From contig NC_135365.1 in NCBI RefSeq assembly GCF_051622035.1, positions 26,412,001 through 26,476,000 of the forward strand: a DNA stretch of 64,000 nucleotides, read 5' to 3'. The notes under the pieces are model-generated. The model was not told where the DNA came from and made no database searches. It worked only from the letters and a program-made list of their open reading frames with translations. Positions within the stretch are counted from its first letter, which is position 1. Each line of letters begins with the position of its first letter. Shown piece after piece: positions 32,701 to 43,010 of the stretch. Source of the stretch: Arctopsyche grandis (lineage: Eukaryota > Arthropoda > Insecta > Trichoptera > Hydropsychidae). Made by a program: the position numbers and the translations under genes.

Positions 32701-33201
32701 AGTTATTTAAGAAACAATATTCTACATTATTGGATTCTTCGCTGAATTTAATATATGTATTTAGATTTATTATATGAATGTGTCTTACCGAGTTCGAAAA
32801 GTCAACTTCTCTATGAAACTTGCATTACATTACTAAATAAAAGTTAACAAATTACTCAATAATCCACTTTATTTTATCGAGTTATTTAAGAATATTATTC
32901 TACTGCTATAAAACTATTATTATACATAAATAATAGAAAAATTTCAGATTGATACAATATAATATTGTACTTGCCTTTGTTGCAAATGGGAAAGAGAGCC
33001 GCTTGCAAGTCCCTTACGTGCGGATGGCCTATCACCGTGTCCATCACCATGACTCCTTTATCAGTCCCCACCACGACGGCCCCCGTCTCCTGGCAATAAT
33101 TAAGCCCCGGCACGGAGGCCTTCACCGAGGGCGTCACACCCATATCGACATGGGCTTGTCGCGATAGTAGCGTCGTCGTCGGCGTCTCATCACCGAATAC
33201 A
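20725..33201 (-). CDS. Cytosolic carboxypeptidase, AGBL2/AGBL3 type
   Basis: M14D metallocarboxypeptidase; the family trims tubulin tails. Minus-strand exons: 32975..33201 (ATG at 33143; true 5' end unresolved), 30833..31008, 28872..29024, 28570..28802, 27105..27251, 26772..27024, 26337..26501, 26150..26265, 25928..26087, 25545..25864, 25356..25473, about 25203..25278, about 24952..25121, 24745..24878, 21883..22068, 21639..21818, 20725..21052. Numbering from that ATG: HPGE zinc site (H389, E392), LNRQY substrate-binding Arg449, CDLHAHS (zinc His485), YTMEASFGG (catalytic Glu558). The N-terminal [10 protein letters not shown] / HMQWFYFKV domain is typical of CCPs. About 1,030 aa. The tail after residue 630 is Ser/Lys-rich and ends in poly-Lys; one tail junction (25203/25121) is uncertain. 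Introns 1 and 2 use GC donors. An antisense gene lies in intron 2. Confidence 0.9.
21103..21611 (+). mobile_element. piggyBac-like MITE family B, copy 1
   Basis: Inverted ends CCCTTTGCCCGCGGC / GCCGCGGGCAAACGG with TTAA directly outside (21099..21102 and 21612..21615). A related, longer copy lies inverted at 58259..59048. It is in an intron of the carboxypeptidase gene, 51 bp from the last coding exon. Confidence 0.85.
22498..22599 (+). mobile_element. 102-bp hAT MITE, copy 1
   Basis: TAGTCACCGG...CCTACTTCTA with the 8-bp duplication GTTATATG on both sides (22490..22497 and 22600..22607). Sister copies of exactly 102 bp lie at 45239 and 47799. Confidence 0.85.
23125..24038 (-). mobile_element. 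piggyBac-like MITE family A, copy 3 (interrupted)
   Basis: An inverted relative of the elements at 2879 and 12027. The left flank is TTTA (mutated TTAA) and the right flank is TTAA (24039..24042). It is split by a hAT MITE at 23514..23870. Confidence 0.75.
23514..23870. mobile_element. hAT-type MITE nested in a piggyBac-like MITE
   Basis: Inverted ends CAGAGAGATGTAATA / (complement) CAGAGAAATGTAATA. A perfect 8-bp duplication GTCTAAAC (23506..23513 and 23871..23878) interrupts family A sequence. A 73-codon minus-strand frame inside (23544..23765) was not recognised. Confidence 0.85.
24039..24298. repeat. Repeated spacer, inverse of 2647..2874
   Basis: Matches the segment between the SINE and the family A MITE near 2.6-2.9 kb, in inverse orientation and the same relative order. 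Confidence 0.65.
24299..24715 (+). mobile_element. SINE family 1, copy d
   Basis: The tRNA-like head has box A TGACTCGGTGG and box B GGGTTTGATCC. The shared body and the tail ending ccttcctggtatatatctatgtaaaaataaaa follow. This is the best-preserved head of family 1 in the window. Confidence 0.8.
27570..28130 (-). pseudogene. LINE reverse transcriptase fragment
   Basis: The minus-strand frames carry [11 protein letters not shown] (with a stop), [15 protein letters not shown], then [20 protein letters not shown] and FADDLKIFR. These are the conserved fingers/palm blocks of a non-LTR reverse transcriptase with its catalytic ADD box. Both ends are missing, and stops interrupt the part before the GVPQGS block. 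It lies within a carboxypeptidase intron (between 27251 and 28570) and belongs to a different LINE family from the one at 3545. Confidence 0.8.
29475..30764 (+). CDS. OSGEPL1: Mitochondrial tRNA t6A transferase OSGEPL1 (Qri7/Kae1)
   Basis: Kae1/TsaD-family enzyme that transfers threonylcarbamoyl to A37 of ANN-decoding mitochondrial tRNAs. It is an intronless 429-codon frame. Residues 1-48 are basic and Ser-rich with almost no acidic residues, as in a mitochondrial targeting signal. The conserved blocks follow in order: [30 protein letters not shown] (metal ligands H159 and H163), [33 protein letters not shown] and [14 protein letters not shown] (metal-binding Asp). ATG at 29475 is the first in frame; another Met is two codons later. 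The gene lies wholly inside intron 2 of the carboxypeptidase gene, antisense, and its stop is 68 bp from that gene's exon end at 30833. An AATAAA follows at 30778. The lack of introns could mean a retrocopy. Confidence 0.96.
   Translation: MIMNYIPKMFSYSVINSLLKQIPRRYIGINYKSCSRLLSTESKSERKRPFILGIETSCDDTGCAIVDGNGNILGDALHSQHLTHVRNGGIMPPLAEDLHRTYIESIVEETFKAAGMNGHYLDAIAVTAKPGLPLSLVVGIKYAKYLARKFSKPIIPIHHMEAHALTVRMENPVEYPFLVLLVSGGHCLLALAKDVDDFKLLGKGTDDAPGEIFDKVARRLKLRNMEGFSALSGGAAIEYAATKANNPNAFDFPLVLARYRNCDFSFSGLKNKALRHLMAEEKELGIVGDGIIPGVYDLCAGLQLSVTRHLCHRTLRAMLYLERMEMLPDDKKTLVVSGGVACNNFLFKSLEILGDQSGYKVVRPRPKLCTDNGIMIAWNGVERWNRNIGIVHDIESVVMMNRCPLGEDITKKVANEEISCKCVSLNSLL
30778..30783 (+). terminator. 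Poly(A) signal of OSGEPL1
   Basis: AATAAA 14 bp after the stop codon of the nested gene. Cleavage shortly downstream would keep the mRNA close to, or slightly overlapping, the antisense carboxypeptidase exon at 30833..31008. Confidence 0.6.
31460..32045. repeat. Two tandem relatives of one MITE-like repeat
   Basis: About 31460..31700 and 31795..32045 share blocks (tttcacttcg, actttgccat, cgccattacgatggtg / cgccagtacgatggtg). The first also matches 62030..62280 in inverse orientation. The copies lie in intron 1 of the carboxypeptidase gene and at 62030 in an ovo intron. Exact ends and target site are unclear. Confidence 0.6.
32552..32900. repeat. Tandem duplication of about 175 bp
   Basis: Two adjacent copies (about 32552..32725 and 32726..32900) share tggattctt.gctgaattt, gaatgtgtcttacc and tcaacttctctatgaaactt. 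On the minus strand each contains the same potential donor (GTAAGAC). It lies just downstream of the first recognised carboxypeptidase exon. Confidence 0.75.
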
Positions 33202-34611
33202 CTTTAAATGTGCACCGATTTATTTGTGGGTGGGTCGCAACCCTCCCCTTCCCTCCCCCAACCCCACAACTTCAACCCCATCGACCGCTCGGTTACAATA
33301 TGTACACGTGGCTGTCGTGACGTACCCACCTACGCACCCCAGACGTCTTTTCAAGTGGAGATCAAACACAAGGGCCGGGCAATCGAAATTGGAACTCCGT
33401 GCCTGCGGGTGCCCATTGAACCGATCCAATTCGCAAAACTATATTTAAGGCTTCTTTAGAATCGGCTGATCACAGTATGTGGCACGTGAATGCTCAAAAG
33501 ATCCGAAACTGCTTGTTTTTATCATGTAGAGACCCCAGACTTGCTTGGTTGCATCCAGTGCTGACTTAATTGTATGCGTGACACGATGGGTACAAAGAGT
33601 AGGTAAACTCCCACATTAACTGTTGTCTGCTGTAAACTTTTATCTACTGTATATGCGTGTTGGTGTTTTAGGGGTTGGCTTTTTGTCGATATTCCTTTTG
33701 TGTATATTATACATAGTCCTGGATAATCTATTTTGAAAGTATCGAAATATTGGTGGCAGCGTAGGGATGTGGTGAGCTTCAATGAAAGGAATACATACAT
33801 ATAGAAAGTGAAAAGCATAGATTAGCCGATACGTGAAGAGATTGAAATGGAAAATAAGTACTGTAATAAAATTTTAGGGGGTCAGAGTGTTTCTCAAAAC
33901 AAAGAAGCCTTCATAATGATATTATCGTTGTTTTAGTTGTTTACACACGCTACGTGCGTAATCCGGTGTTTCCCGCGTTTTGTCGCAAGGCGATGTTGTC
34001 ATGTGTCCGTGTCGGTGTTGAGGAAGGTAGAAGGTAAGCCCAACCGGCCTTGTTTCGTGCAAACTCAAGCCGCGGCCAGTACAATGCTGCCCGTTACTGA
34101 GCGATATCTCCCCTCCTTTCCAAACTTTAAGCCAAACTACGTAAGCCAAGTCAGTTTTATGTGGTATCTCGTAGAACGCATCTATCGCATAAAAAGAGAC
34201 CCGAGGGTACATTATTTTGATGTATAACCATTTCAAAGCCTTGCAACAATCTGTTACGAGCTAATTTGCATATATGTATATTTTTGAACAACCTACATAT
34301 CTTCTTTTCGCATTAAAAAAACGTAAATCGCATTTCGAAATGGTTTTTCTATACGATTTATTTCATCCCTTTGCTGACACCATTGATATGAATCACTTTA
34401 CTTCGAAGTAAAACATACTCCTTACTATTAGCATGCTTTGTTCTTACACAATTTTTAATACACCCAGATTGTAATATTGACCAGAATTTAGTACATGTAA
34501 AGAATTTACAGAATTTAGTACATTTAGTACATGGTAAAGAATTGCTGTCGATATAACCAAAAAAATGACTGGTCAGAGTGGTCACATACAAACATACATA
34601 CATACATATGT
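33202..34611. other. No recognised gene
   Basis: GC-richer around 33210..33440 and 33940..34130, with several short overlapping frames on both strands and no family match. It may contain the 5' UTR or promoter of the carboxypeptidase gene or an upstream coding exon. Confidence 0.4.
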
Positions 34612-35130
34612 ATGTGGCTCAGTAGTTAGGGCCGGGCCGCACCGTGCGACTTGCGAGCGACTTGGTTGAGGGCGACCAGACCAATGCATGCAGGTAGATG
34701 GGACATGCTACACCCTTCAACTTGTTTGTCGCATACATTTCCATACATTTTTTCATGTCGTGCAACTAGTTGGCCGACAAAGTTGCACGGTGCGGCCCAG
34801 CCCTTAGCGTGTAATGCTTTCAACTGAGGGGTCATAGGCTCATTCCCTGGCCCGGTGTTGCTGGCCAGACCCTGGATATGTGACTCCAGGTCGGTCGTGT
34901 CCTATTAGAGTTTGCCAGTTTATATAATTTCATTGTTAAAACGGTTCCACCAATATTGGCAACCTATCATGTCTCGCAAATCCGAGTTTATAGCATCTCG
35001 AATTTGTTGATTATGATATTGTTGATTATAATTGTTTATCGATGTTTTTAACTGTCCAGAAAAAGCGCATTGGGTTTACCTGTTAGGCTTTCCTAGTATA
35101 TATGTACATACATTTATGTATGTAAATATA
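34612..35130 (+). mobile_element. SINE family 1 relative, split by a MITE
   Basis: The head tgtggctcagtagttag is interrupted by the PIF/Harbinger MITE at 34629..34803. The usual body (gctggccagaccctgg, gtgactccaggtcgg, aaacggttccacca) and the tail ggctttcctagtatatat follow. Confidence 0.7.
34629..34803. mobile_element. PIF/Harbinger-type MITE, copy 2
   Basis: A 175-bp element with ends GGGCCGGGCCGCACCGTGC / GCACGGTGCGGCCCAGCCC, TTA on both sides (34626..34628 and 34804..34806), inserted in a SINE head. Confidence 0.85.
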
Positions 35131-35190
35131 AAATAAAATACTGGCAAATTTCGTTGTTTTTTTTTCTAACACTATTTTAAGATAAGTTAA

Positions 35191-35695
35191 GAGGGCTGGA
35201 CAGCAGCACCTTGTCCATACAAACGTACTATACTTCTCCCTTCCTCAATTATGGCACTAGAGAAAGTATTTTTTAATATGCTATGGATATCCACCATTGG
35301 GGTGCATCTATCGCTTTATTTTTTATAGGAGCTAGGAGCCGCCAAACATCTATAAAATCGCCTCTTTTTTACACCCACGAAACGAGTCCAGCGTGCTTAT
35401 TTAACGGTCGATTTTAAAAAAAATACGCCGATAGATGCACAGAAAGTATCTTTCTCATACCGATGATGAATTTTTTTTAAAAATTGGTCCAGTTTTGGAG
35501 GAGAAAATAGTTGAATACGAAACCTCGATTTTGTCAATTTAAAATACGTTTTATCTGGTCGAAGCGCAACTGTTGCATTCACTCAATATATATATTGATA
35601 TATATTGTAGCATTCACTCAATATATACATACACTCAATATATATATCGAATAAAGGAACGGTAACAAAATTAAGGTTTCGGGTGTACAGCCCTC
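35191..35695. mobile_element. MITE with GAGGGCTG ends and TTAA flanks
   Basis: Ends GAGGGCTGGACAGC / (complement) GAGGGCTGTACACC, with TTAA on both sides (35187..35190 and 35696..35699). The TTAA suggests piggyBac mobilisation, but the termini differ from the CCCTTT families, so the class is open. No ORF. Confidence 0.7.
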
Positions 35696-35699
35696 TTAA

Positions 35700-36793
35700 C
35701 AGTTCAAATAAAAAAGATAATTCCCTGATGATAAAAACTAAAAGGCATTCAAATGTGATCAGGGATTAATACTGAGTACAAATCAACCGAATTTCTCGTC
35801 GAGTTTTTTCACGATAACAAAACTTCATCTATGTATATATGTACGTATGTATACTTTACATATTTATATTTAAATATATAAATAATTTAAATATAATATT
35901 AAAAAATAATCGTGTATAACCTGTGAATAAAATCGTGTATAAAAATGAGTCGCTTATTCACGATCAATCATATCTTTATTTTATGTACATACGTGCATAT
36001 AACATATATACTTTTATGGTCTCATGAACACATGCTAGCTTTCGTATTATTGGAAATAAATTGGTGTGTATAATACGTTTGATAAGGAAACAAAGATACG
36101 CACGGAAATGGAGTTTTCCCTTGACTCGATTCGGTGTTTTTCTTTTTCCGAAGGAAGTTCGGCCGGGGAAATTCAATATTGAAAAGTTTGATTGTTTGGT
36201 TACAGCCACAAAAGAAAGTTTATTTAGCACGCAAGAATTATTATTCGCTTCTGAAATATCGGACTGATAAGCCTGTCCATATTACAACAACAGTGGCATA
36301 AGGAAATCAATAAATTTTGTAGGTATCATACTGCTATGAAAATTTTTCGAGGCAAATGTTAGCCGATCACGAATTCTAAAATGTTTTTCATTTTACTTGC
36401 ATTTGCTTACGCTCGTTTGGCTAATTTGATTTTGATGTACACGTTTAATTTTTTTTACTATTACTTTCATCGGCGTGTAATTTGCTATTCGACTGAAAAC
36501 TACTACCCATAGTAATGATAGAAAATGTCTTTCGATTAATTTACAAACCGTACATAAAAGACGACTTTGACTCGTATTTTCAGTTTCGTTTTATGCAGTG
36601 TTTCTGTTCCTATCTTCCTTTTGCTAATACTTCGATATTTCGATGCTTACTCTCAATACACTTAATACATATCTAAATCACACTATAAAGAACACTTAAT
36701 GTATTGATACTTCTAAAAATTAATAGCAAAATTAAGCAGTAAGACTTCGTTATAACGAGATATAGACAAATTTTTCTTCGTGAAAAATGGTAT
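35700..36793. other. No recognised feature
   Basis: AT-rich sequence; the overlapping short frames at 35976..36267 on both strands have no recognisable motif. Confidence 0.4.
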
Positions 36794-37195
36794 TGTTACG
36801 TACAACGCCGAGTAAGTGCAATCGGATTAGGCCGAGTAGCATCCCAGAGACTGTGTTACCGTTATAATTGGTTTCGAGGATTATCTCTGGACTAAGTGCA
36901 AGTAGGCTAAACAATGGCCACCGAATTGGCCGCTATTGGTCCCTTCTCAGAAGTGACCGATACCGTGGGACTGAGTGTCATCGGAATACATATCCGGGTA
37001 CATGCCTAAACATTAGGGAAGTAACCGGACGTCGAAGATGCCCTGAGCGGCCTATCCGTTATAAGGCGGTACTTCGGCGATATCAAGACATTCTGGACGG
37101 AGCACTGCCAGTGCGGGTATCTCCTTAATCACCAATAAATGCTGTGAAACGACTTTGGCCTTTTACTTGGATCCTCTACCCACCCCTACGCAACA
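36794..37195 (+). mobile_element. Solo-LTR-like element, ATAC/GTAT family, copy 2
   Basis: TGTTACGTACAACG ... CCCCTACGCAACA with GTAT on both sides (36790..36793 and 37196..37199). Shares its body with 10012..10393 and with 57308..57679 inverted. A conserved accaataaa(t/a)gctgtgaa block near 37131 holds an AATAAA expected of an LTR R region. Confidence 0.8.
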
Positions 37196-37559
37196 GTATT
37201 ATTTCTATAAAATAATCCAACTCACATGCATTATAGTTCATTTATCTCTTTTGTACAAAATAAAACGTATATTTTACTTATTTAAGCACTCAAATATGCT
37301 CGGGTTAAGATTTTTATATAATAAATATACTTTTATAATAATATACATACAGACATAAAAAATAATCTCTGATATGGAACACGTCTTAAATAAAAGTCCT
37401 GTATTTAATTTGTTGAGTAAATTTGTTTGATTTGCTCAGTAAATATAGGAGAATATATAATTGAACTTTATTTTAGATAGTATTCACTAAGTACACTGAA
37501 CTTTTATTCGGCTACTTTACGTTTAAAATTAGATACTATTCATTTGGTACACCTAAACT

Positions 37560-37921
37560 TTTTTTCGAATGCTTTTAACATTAGGAACACGAGAGCATCC
37601 ACTGTCTAAGTGCATTCGTGGGTGAACAATAGACACCCCGGATTAGGCTAACGGAACACAGTAAGTTGACGAACAAAGGATTCGCTGGAGTTCTCATAGA
37701 CCCGGGCGAGTGCGTGCGACTCACCAGGGTAGACTACGTTCCTAGACAATAGACACATTAATGGATCGGGGAAGCTATGCTGTGCAACTTTTCCTTTTTA
37801 AGGACACACGGTAGATCAGATTATTCTGGAGTGAGCGGTGATCTCGTGTAGACCTCCCGAATCGTTGCCGTGAAGCGACTTTGGCCTTTCATTTGGATCC
37901 TGAACCCACGCCTACGCAACA
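37560..37921 (+). mobile_element. Divergent relative of the ATAC-family LTR
   Basis: The right part (cgactttggcctttcatttgg, cacgcctacgcaaca) matches the family's 3' end. The left end is not defined. The right flank is GTAC. Confidence 0.55.
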
Positions 37922-37929
37922 GTACTATT

Positions 37930-39796
37930 CACTTGGCAATCCTTAACTCATAAAAACTTAAATTATAAAAACTGATTTTATTAGAAACAAAATACAAACA
38001 AAGTTAAAAAAATATAGGCAAATAAAAAAATACTTTTGTCACAAATAAAAACAAGCACAACATATACATAAAACAATTATTTTACAAACATTGTAAAAAA
38101 AAATACTGATGACTTTGTGCGATTTAGTTATTTTAAAGTTAAATAAATCAATTCCAGCGATAATATTTTTTCTCACGTGTATATTTCTCACGTGTATATT
38201 TGTTGAATGTTGGAATGATTTACATTTAACTAAAGTAAAATATTTGTTATGAGTGCACATTATTTGTATGCAAGTGAGTATGATCAAAATTAAAGTTCAA
38301 TTAATTAGCACCCGTAAATATCATATTTGAAAGTGGTGGAAGTCCAATTTTCAATTACACTTTCTTTTTGACTTCATTGTTATCACTTCTTTTAATTCAA
38401 TATGTCCAGAAAATTTGTAAAAGCAGAATAAACGTATTATACATTCCACCACCAGTATATTTTTAAATATTTTTAAACTTAAAACATTATATTTAATGTT
38501 TTGCGAAATGAAGAAAAGTGGAGCTTTGCCACTTTCAAATATAACGGCTCATATGATCATTAACTATTTTCTGTTAGTTAAAAAATACTTAAAATAATCG
38601 TTTTACTGGCGGTTTATTTTTATCTATATACATATAAACTATTATTAATAAATTTTTGTAAAAGTTTTATTGAAACAACTTACTATTTAAATTGTTGGCC
38701 AAATAAAACCACACATTTATATGCTTGGAAGTAATAATAGAAGTTTGATTTACAAATTATACCAATTTCAATATGAATTATTGATACATTTAAACCATAT
38801 AATCAAGCCCAATAAAAACGCATTCAAATCATTTGCCTTCAACCCAATTACATAAATTATGAGAGCTTCATCCGAGATAAAATTGCGTGTCTAATTTCGC
38901 GATCAAATTGTACCATTCGAAACACATCGTACATTATAGAAAATGACTATAATCCAAATCAGCATTGGACTCACCGTTAGAAACTATCTCTTCCATCTTG
39001 AAGCCTCCTTTCTAAGTCAACATTTGACCTGCCAAAGTTCGGCACACGTTTCCATGTCACTTCAGTGGAAGCACTTAGGCAAAGTCCAAAAGTTTCGTGC
39101 AAGTTTTCACTGTCGTAGCAAATATACGTGCAACGTCCATGCGATCCGAGCTTTGGCCACCGTTTGATCGCAGTTTCGTTTCTACAGTTTTATATTTTGT
39201 ATATGCAAAGGCTTCTAAGGCTACCAGTCTACTATCTATGTACTACCACTCTCTACCAGTCTACCACTACCACTATCGCATCGGCCCTATCGATCCTGGC
39301 GGGCATTGTAAAAAAGCCTCGCGACCGGTAATTTGTAGAGACGTTTCAGTTCTCGGCACGACTTCATTACGAGCTCGGCTTTCAGCCTCGGGCCTGCGAT
39401 TTTGACCCTTGCCGAACACCGCACTAAGGCTCAGTGACGTTCGCCAAGCCTTTCCGCTTGTGACTTTCTGGGTGTGGAGCTCGCCGTGTACGCAATTTGT
39501 TAAAATACGTTCCGAACGATGATTTACGATCGCATTGCGGTGCATCGAATTTAACCCTTTCGTTGCTGGTGGTTTAATTTACGCGATGGCAAGTTTGGAA
39601 TCAGCTCTAAGCTTTATTGTATTCAATCACGAGTAGGCTTTTGTTGTACTCGTAGTGGTTTTGTTCTAGATTCAATCTTTTTGTTTGTTGTTTCAGTCGT
39701 CTGAATTTGGGTAATTGACGGCTCTTGGAATCGATTGTGAAGTTTCAACTACCTAGTCATTGTAATGGGAAAATTTTTAAATTGAATTAATAAATT
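37930..39796. other. No recognised gene; one weak inverted repeat
   Basis: Mostly AT-rich. An inverted pair (atatttgaaagtgg at about 38321 and ccactttcaaatat at about 38528) may bound a small MITE. A GC-richer segment at 39270..39550 has a 90-codon minus-strand frame without known motifs. Confidence 0.4.
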
Positions 39797-40642
39797 ACCA
39801 GCCGGGGGGACTAGTGGTTAGCATATTATGGTCACGGGTTCGAGTCCCACTGGAGTCAGACCTTGGTTTGTGACTCCAGATCGATCGTTTCCTATCAGAG
39901 TTTGCCAATCCATCTGATTTTCCTTGAAACGATTCCAACAAATTGCCAATTTTTATTATCCTCTTAGTTCAGAATCGATTTTGTCGTCTGACGAAGTTTG
40001 GGTTCTTATTAAGTTGACAGCATCTCGAATTTCGGTGATTCGTATAAAAATACTGAAAATTTGTCCATAAATGTCTCGCGAATTTCGAGTTTCTAAGCAT
40101 CTCGAAATTTTACGATTTATGTATATACATATGTATAGTAAAAATGCTCCGAAAAAGCAAGTTTATCAAAAATTTGTGGACCATTGGTAGTCACGGGTTC
40201 GAGTCTCACTAGAGTTCTGCTGCTGGCCAGACCTTGGTTTATGACTCCAGATCGATCGTTTCCTATCAGAGTTTGTCAATTTATCTGATTTTCCTTGAAA
40301 CGATTCCAACACATTGGCAATCTTTACCGATTTCTCGCAATTTTTAAGTTTTCAGCATCTTGAATTTCGTTGATTTGTATAAAAATCCTGCAAATTTGTC
40401 CATAAATGTCTCGCGATTTTCAAGTTTCTAAGCATCTCGGAATTTGACGATTTATGTATATGTGTATAATAAAAATGCTCCGAAAAAGCAAGTTTATCAA
40501 AAATTTGTGGACTAGTGATTAGCATATTATAGTCACTGGTTCGAGTTTAACTAGAGTCCCGCTGCTGGTCAGACCTTGGTTTGTGACTCCAGATCGATCG
40601 TTTCCTATCAGAGTTTGCCAATTTATCTGATTTTCCTTCGTT
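39797..40642 (+). mobile_element. Three tandem copies of SINE family 2
   Basis: Units start near 39797, 40170 and 40500, each with a tRNA-like head (actagtggttagcatatta and cgggttcgagtc as box B) and the body gtgactccagatcgatcg...gtttgcca. Between units the link gcaagtttatcaaaaatttgtgga is repeated, so the array arose by tandem duplication; the second head lacks part of box A. Confidence 0.75.
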
Positions 40643-42078
40643 TTTTTCTTTCGTTATTATATTCGTACATTTTGTTGGTCGTATTTTAGCGTGACGTACA
40701 TATATATGTATGTCGAATCGAAACGACTATTATAGTACGGCGAGCGTTATCGCAGATAGACACACACACACAAAATAGTGATATTATATATGGATATGAT
40801 ATTTCGAATCTGAAATTAAGTTATTATATTATTTATTAAATCAAGTTATTATATAGTTATTAAATTAAGCTATTTTAATTAAATTACGCTATATTGTAGA
40901 TTTTTTCTATTAATTTAATTGTAAAGCACCCATTTGTGTAATGTAAACGAGTTGACATTACAATAATGGGAAGAACACTCTCATAAGTGCGGCACGGGAC
41001 GCACACGTGGACTCCAGCGGTGAAAGGCGCATTTTCACACCGCTGGGGTTGCCCATACAGAGATCGCACTGCAGATGCAATTCGCACTATATTATTATTT
41101 TGACAAGTTTCTCCTACATTTCTTCAATTATAGGAATAATATAACACATACCTGAAGATACTTAACTATTAATTTCAATTGACTTCTATGAGGAACAGAA
41201 AGAAAATGAAAAAAAACGCAGTTCATTAGTTATTAAAAAAAAAAATACAAAGCAACATCAATTTTGAATTTTCGCAATAAGTCAATGAAACGATGGATCA
41301 AACATGTATCAAATTGACTACTACATATTTGAAATGCTTTTCCGAAGTATGAAAAATTAAACCACTACTTGACGGCTTGTTTGTCTATATTGCAATACTC
41401 AATGGCAATATAATCGATACGTATCGATAAAGTTGCGTTTTAAAATAGGCCGTCAACATATCATGAGTCAACACTAATATATGCAAATATATCTTTATAA
41501 TACTGCTATATATGTATATATATGATTTTAAATTTATTATGATTCTTTATATTTAAATCGACGTGATGTTCGCTTTCCACGTGCGGCTCGCGATATCTCA
41601 ATAAATTATGACATCGTTCAAACTTTCGAAATACATTCGAAAGACAAAACACACACACAAGTTCCCCTATTCTCTTTCATTCTTTCTGTCTGTTTGACTT
41701 AATAGAATCAAAACTGTGCATTCAAAGTTGCGTTGAACTTACCCAATCCATCATTTTAATGATCACTCGGCCACGTAATTATAATATTGTGATTGAATAC
41801 ACAAACAACTCGTTTAAAGCGTGCGTGCACGCCACTGCTGAAATATTGAGACTTTTTTACGGACAGGTTGTAAGTGAGGTGACAAGTTGCCCGGGGTGAC
41901 TTTAAAATGTATAGAAACATTTTCGAGAACATGTTTATGCTTATTTGTACGAGTTTCAGATTTATAGCAAACCTTCGAGTTGTTGAAATACTAATGTTGA
42001 TGCTTTTGTCTTAAATTTGCTTTATATAAATGAGAAAGGCAACAAATTGACGGAGCATCAATTTGTTGTTGTTGCTAA
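40643..42078. other. No recognised gene; repeat end at 40660..40800
   Basis: 40660..40800 repeats the sequence at 1..160. Around 41000 an imperfect palindrome (ccagcggtgaaaggcgcattttcacaccgctgg) resembles part of a MITE. At 41745..41758 on the minus strand, ATGATGGATTGG is followed by GTAAGT, which could be a first coding exon of an unidentified gene. Confidence 0.4.
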
Positions 42079-42253
42079 GGGCCGGGCCGCACCGTGCAAC
42101 TTTGTCGGCCGACTAGTTGCATGACACGAAAAAATGTATGGAAATGTGTGCGACAAACAAGTTGATGGGTGTGGCATGTCCCATCTACCTGCATGTATTG
42201 GTCTGGTCGCCCTCAACCAAGTCGCTCGCAAGTCGCACGGTGCGGCCCGGCCC
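42079..42253. mobile_element. PIF/Harbinger-type MITE, copy 3
   Basis: A 175-bp element, GGGCCGGGCCGCACCGTGC ... GCACGGTGCGGCCCGGCCC, with TAA on both sides (42076..42078 and 42254..42256). Same length as the copy at 34629. Confidence 0.88.
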
Positions 42254-42784
42254 TAAGTAGACTTGGCAAAGAAAGTATTGTTAAATGGTTGATATTTAAA
42301 TACAATTGTTGGATTTGTGTGAATAGTGCAACACTCAACATTTCTGTCAACTTAAAAAAATGTTGCATATTTGAAGAAAGACTCATAGACTTGTTGTAAT
42401 TTGAATGTTGACTGGTTTCGTTTTCATCTGTTATATATGTCACAGTGAAATTATATTTCACTGACGTTTCAGTGAAATCATAACCAGTTACATTTTCAGG
42501 ATTGGTTTTATTCATTTAAGATTAGATTGTCAGGGTTGGTATTATTTAAGGGTTAGAATAGGTTAGGTTAAGTAAGGGTTGGGCCTATTCATTTGAGATT
42601 GGGTTGTTGGGGTTAAATTGATAGAGTTAAACGTTGTTAATACATTGTTTGATACATTTTCACTGTTTGAATTGGTGAAAATATATTTTCACTTGAAATA
42701 TGCTTTCACTGTAACATATACAAAAGAAACACTGGCAAATTTTCTTAAGAGAATTTCTTGCGTTTTAATGCGCTAATTTAATAC

Positions 42785-43010
42785 AAAATTGTAAATAGGT
42801 TTTTGAGCTATTTTTCCTAATTATGCTGTACATTAAAATTAGAATAATATAATACTATGATTACTAACAAAATTAAATTAAAATTGTAAAATGGAAAATG
42901 ATCAGTAGATCAGTAGCTATTAAAATAGATATATTATGTGTTTTGAACATAATTTAGTAATAATAAAAAACATTTAAAAATCAAATGCCCGAAAATCAAA
43001 TACAATAAAA
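42785..43010 (+). mobile_element. LINE 3'-end fragment
   Basis: About 220 bp matching the 3' UTR of the LINE at 3545..4680 (gtaaataggtttttgagct, gatcagtagatcagtagct, ending aaaaacatttaaaaatcaaa). Severe 5' truncation is typical of LINE insertions. Confidence 0.8.

Noticed and set aside
39273-39545. 90-codon minus-strand frame in a GC-richer patch
   Set aside because: No motif, no supported splice partner; could be a CpG-rich regulatory segment but nothing demonstrates it.
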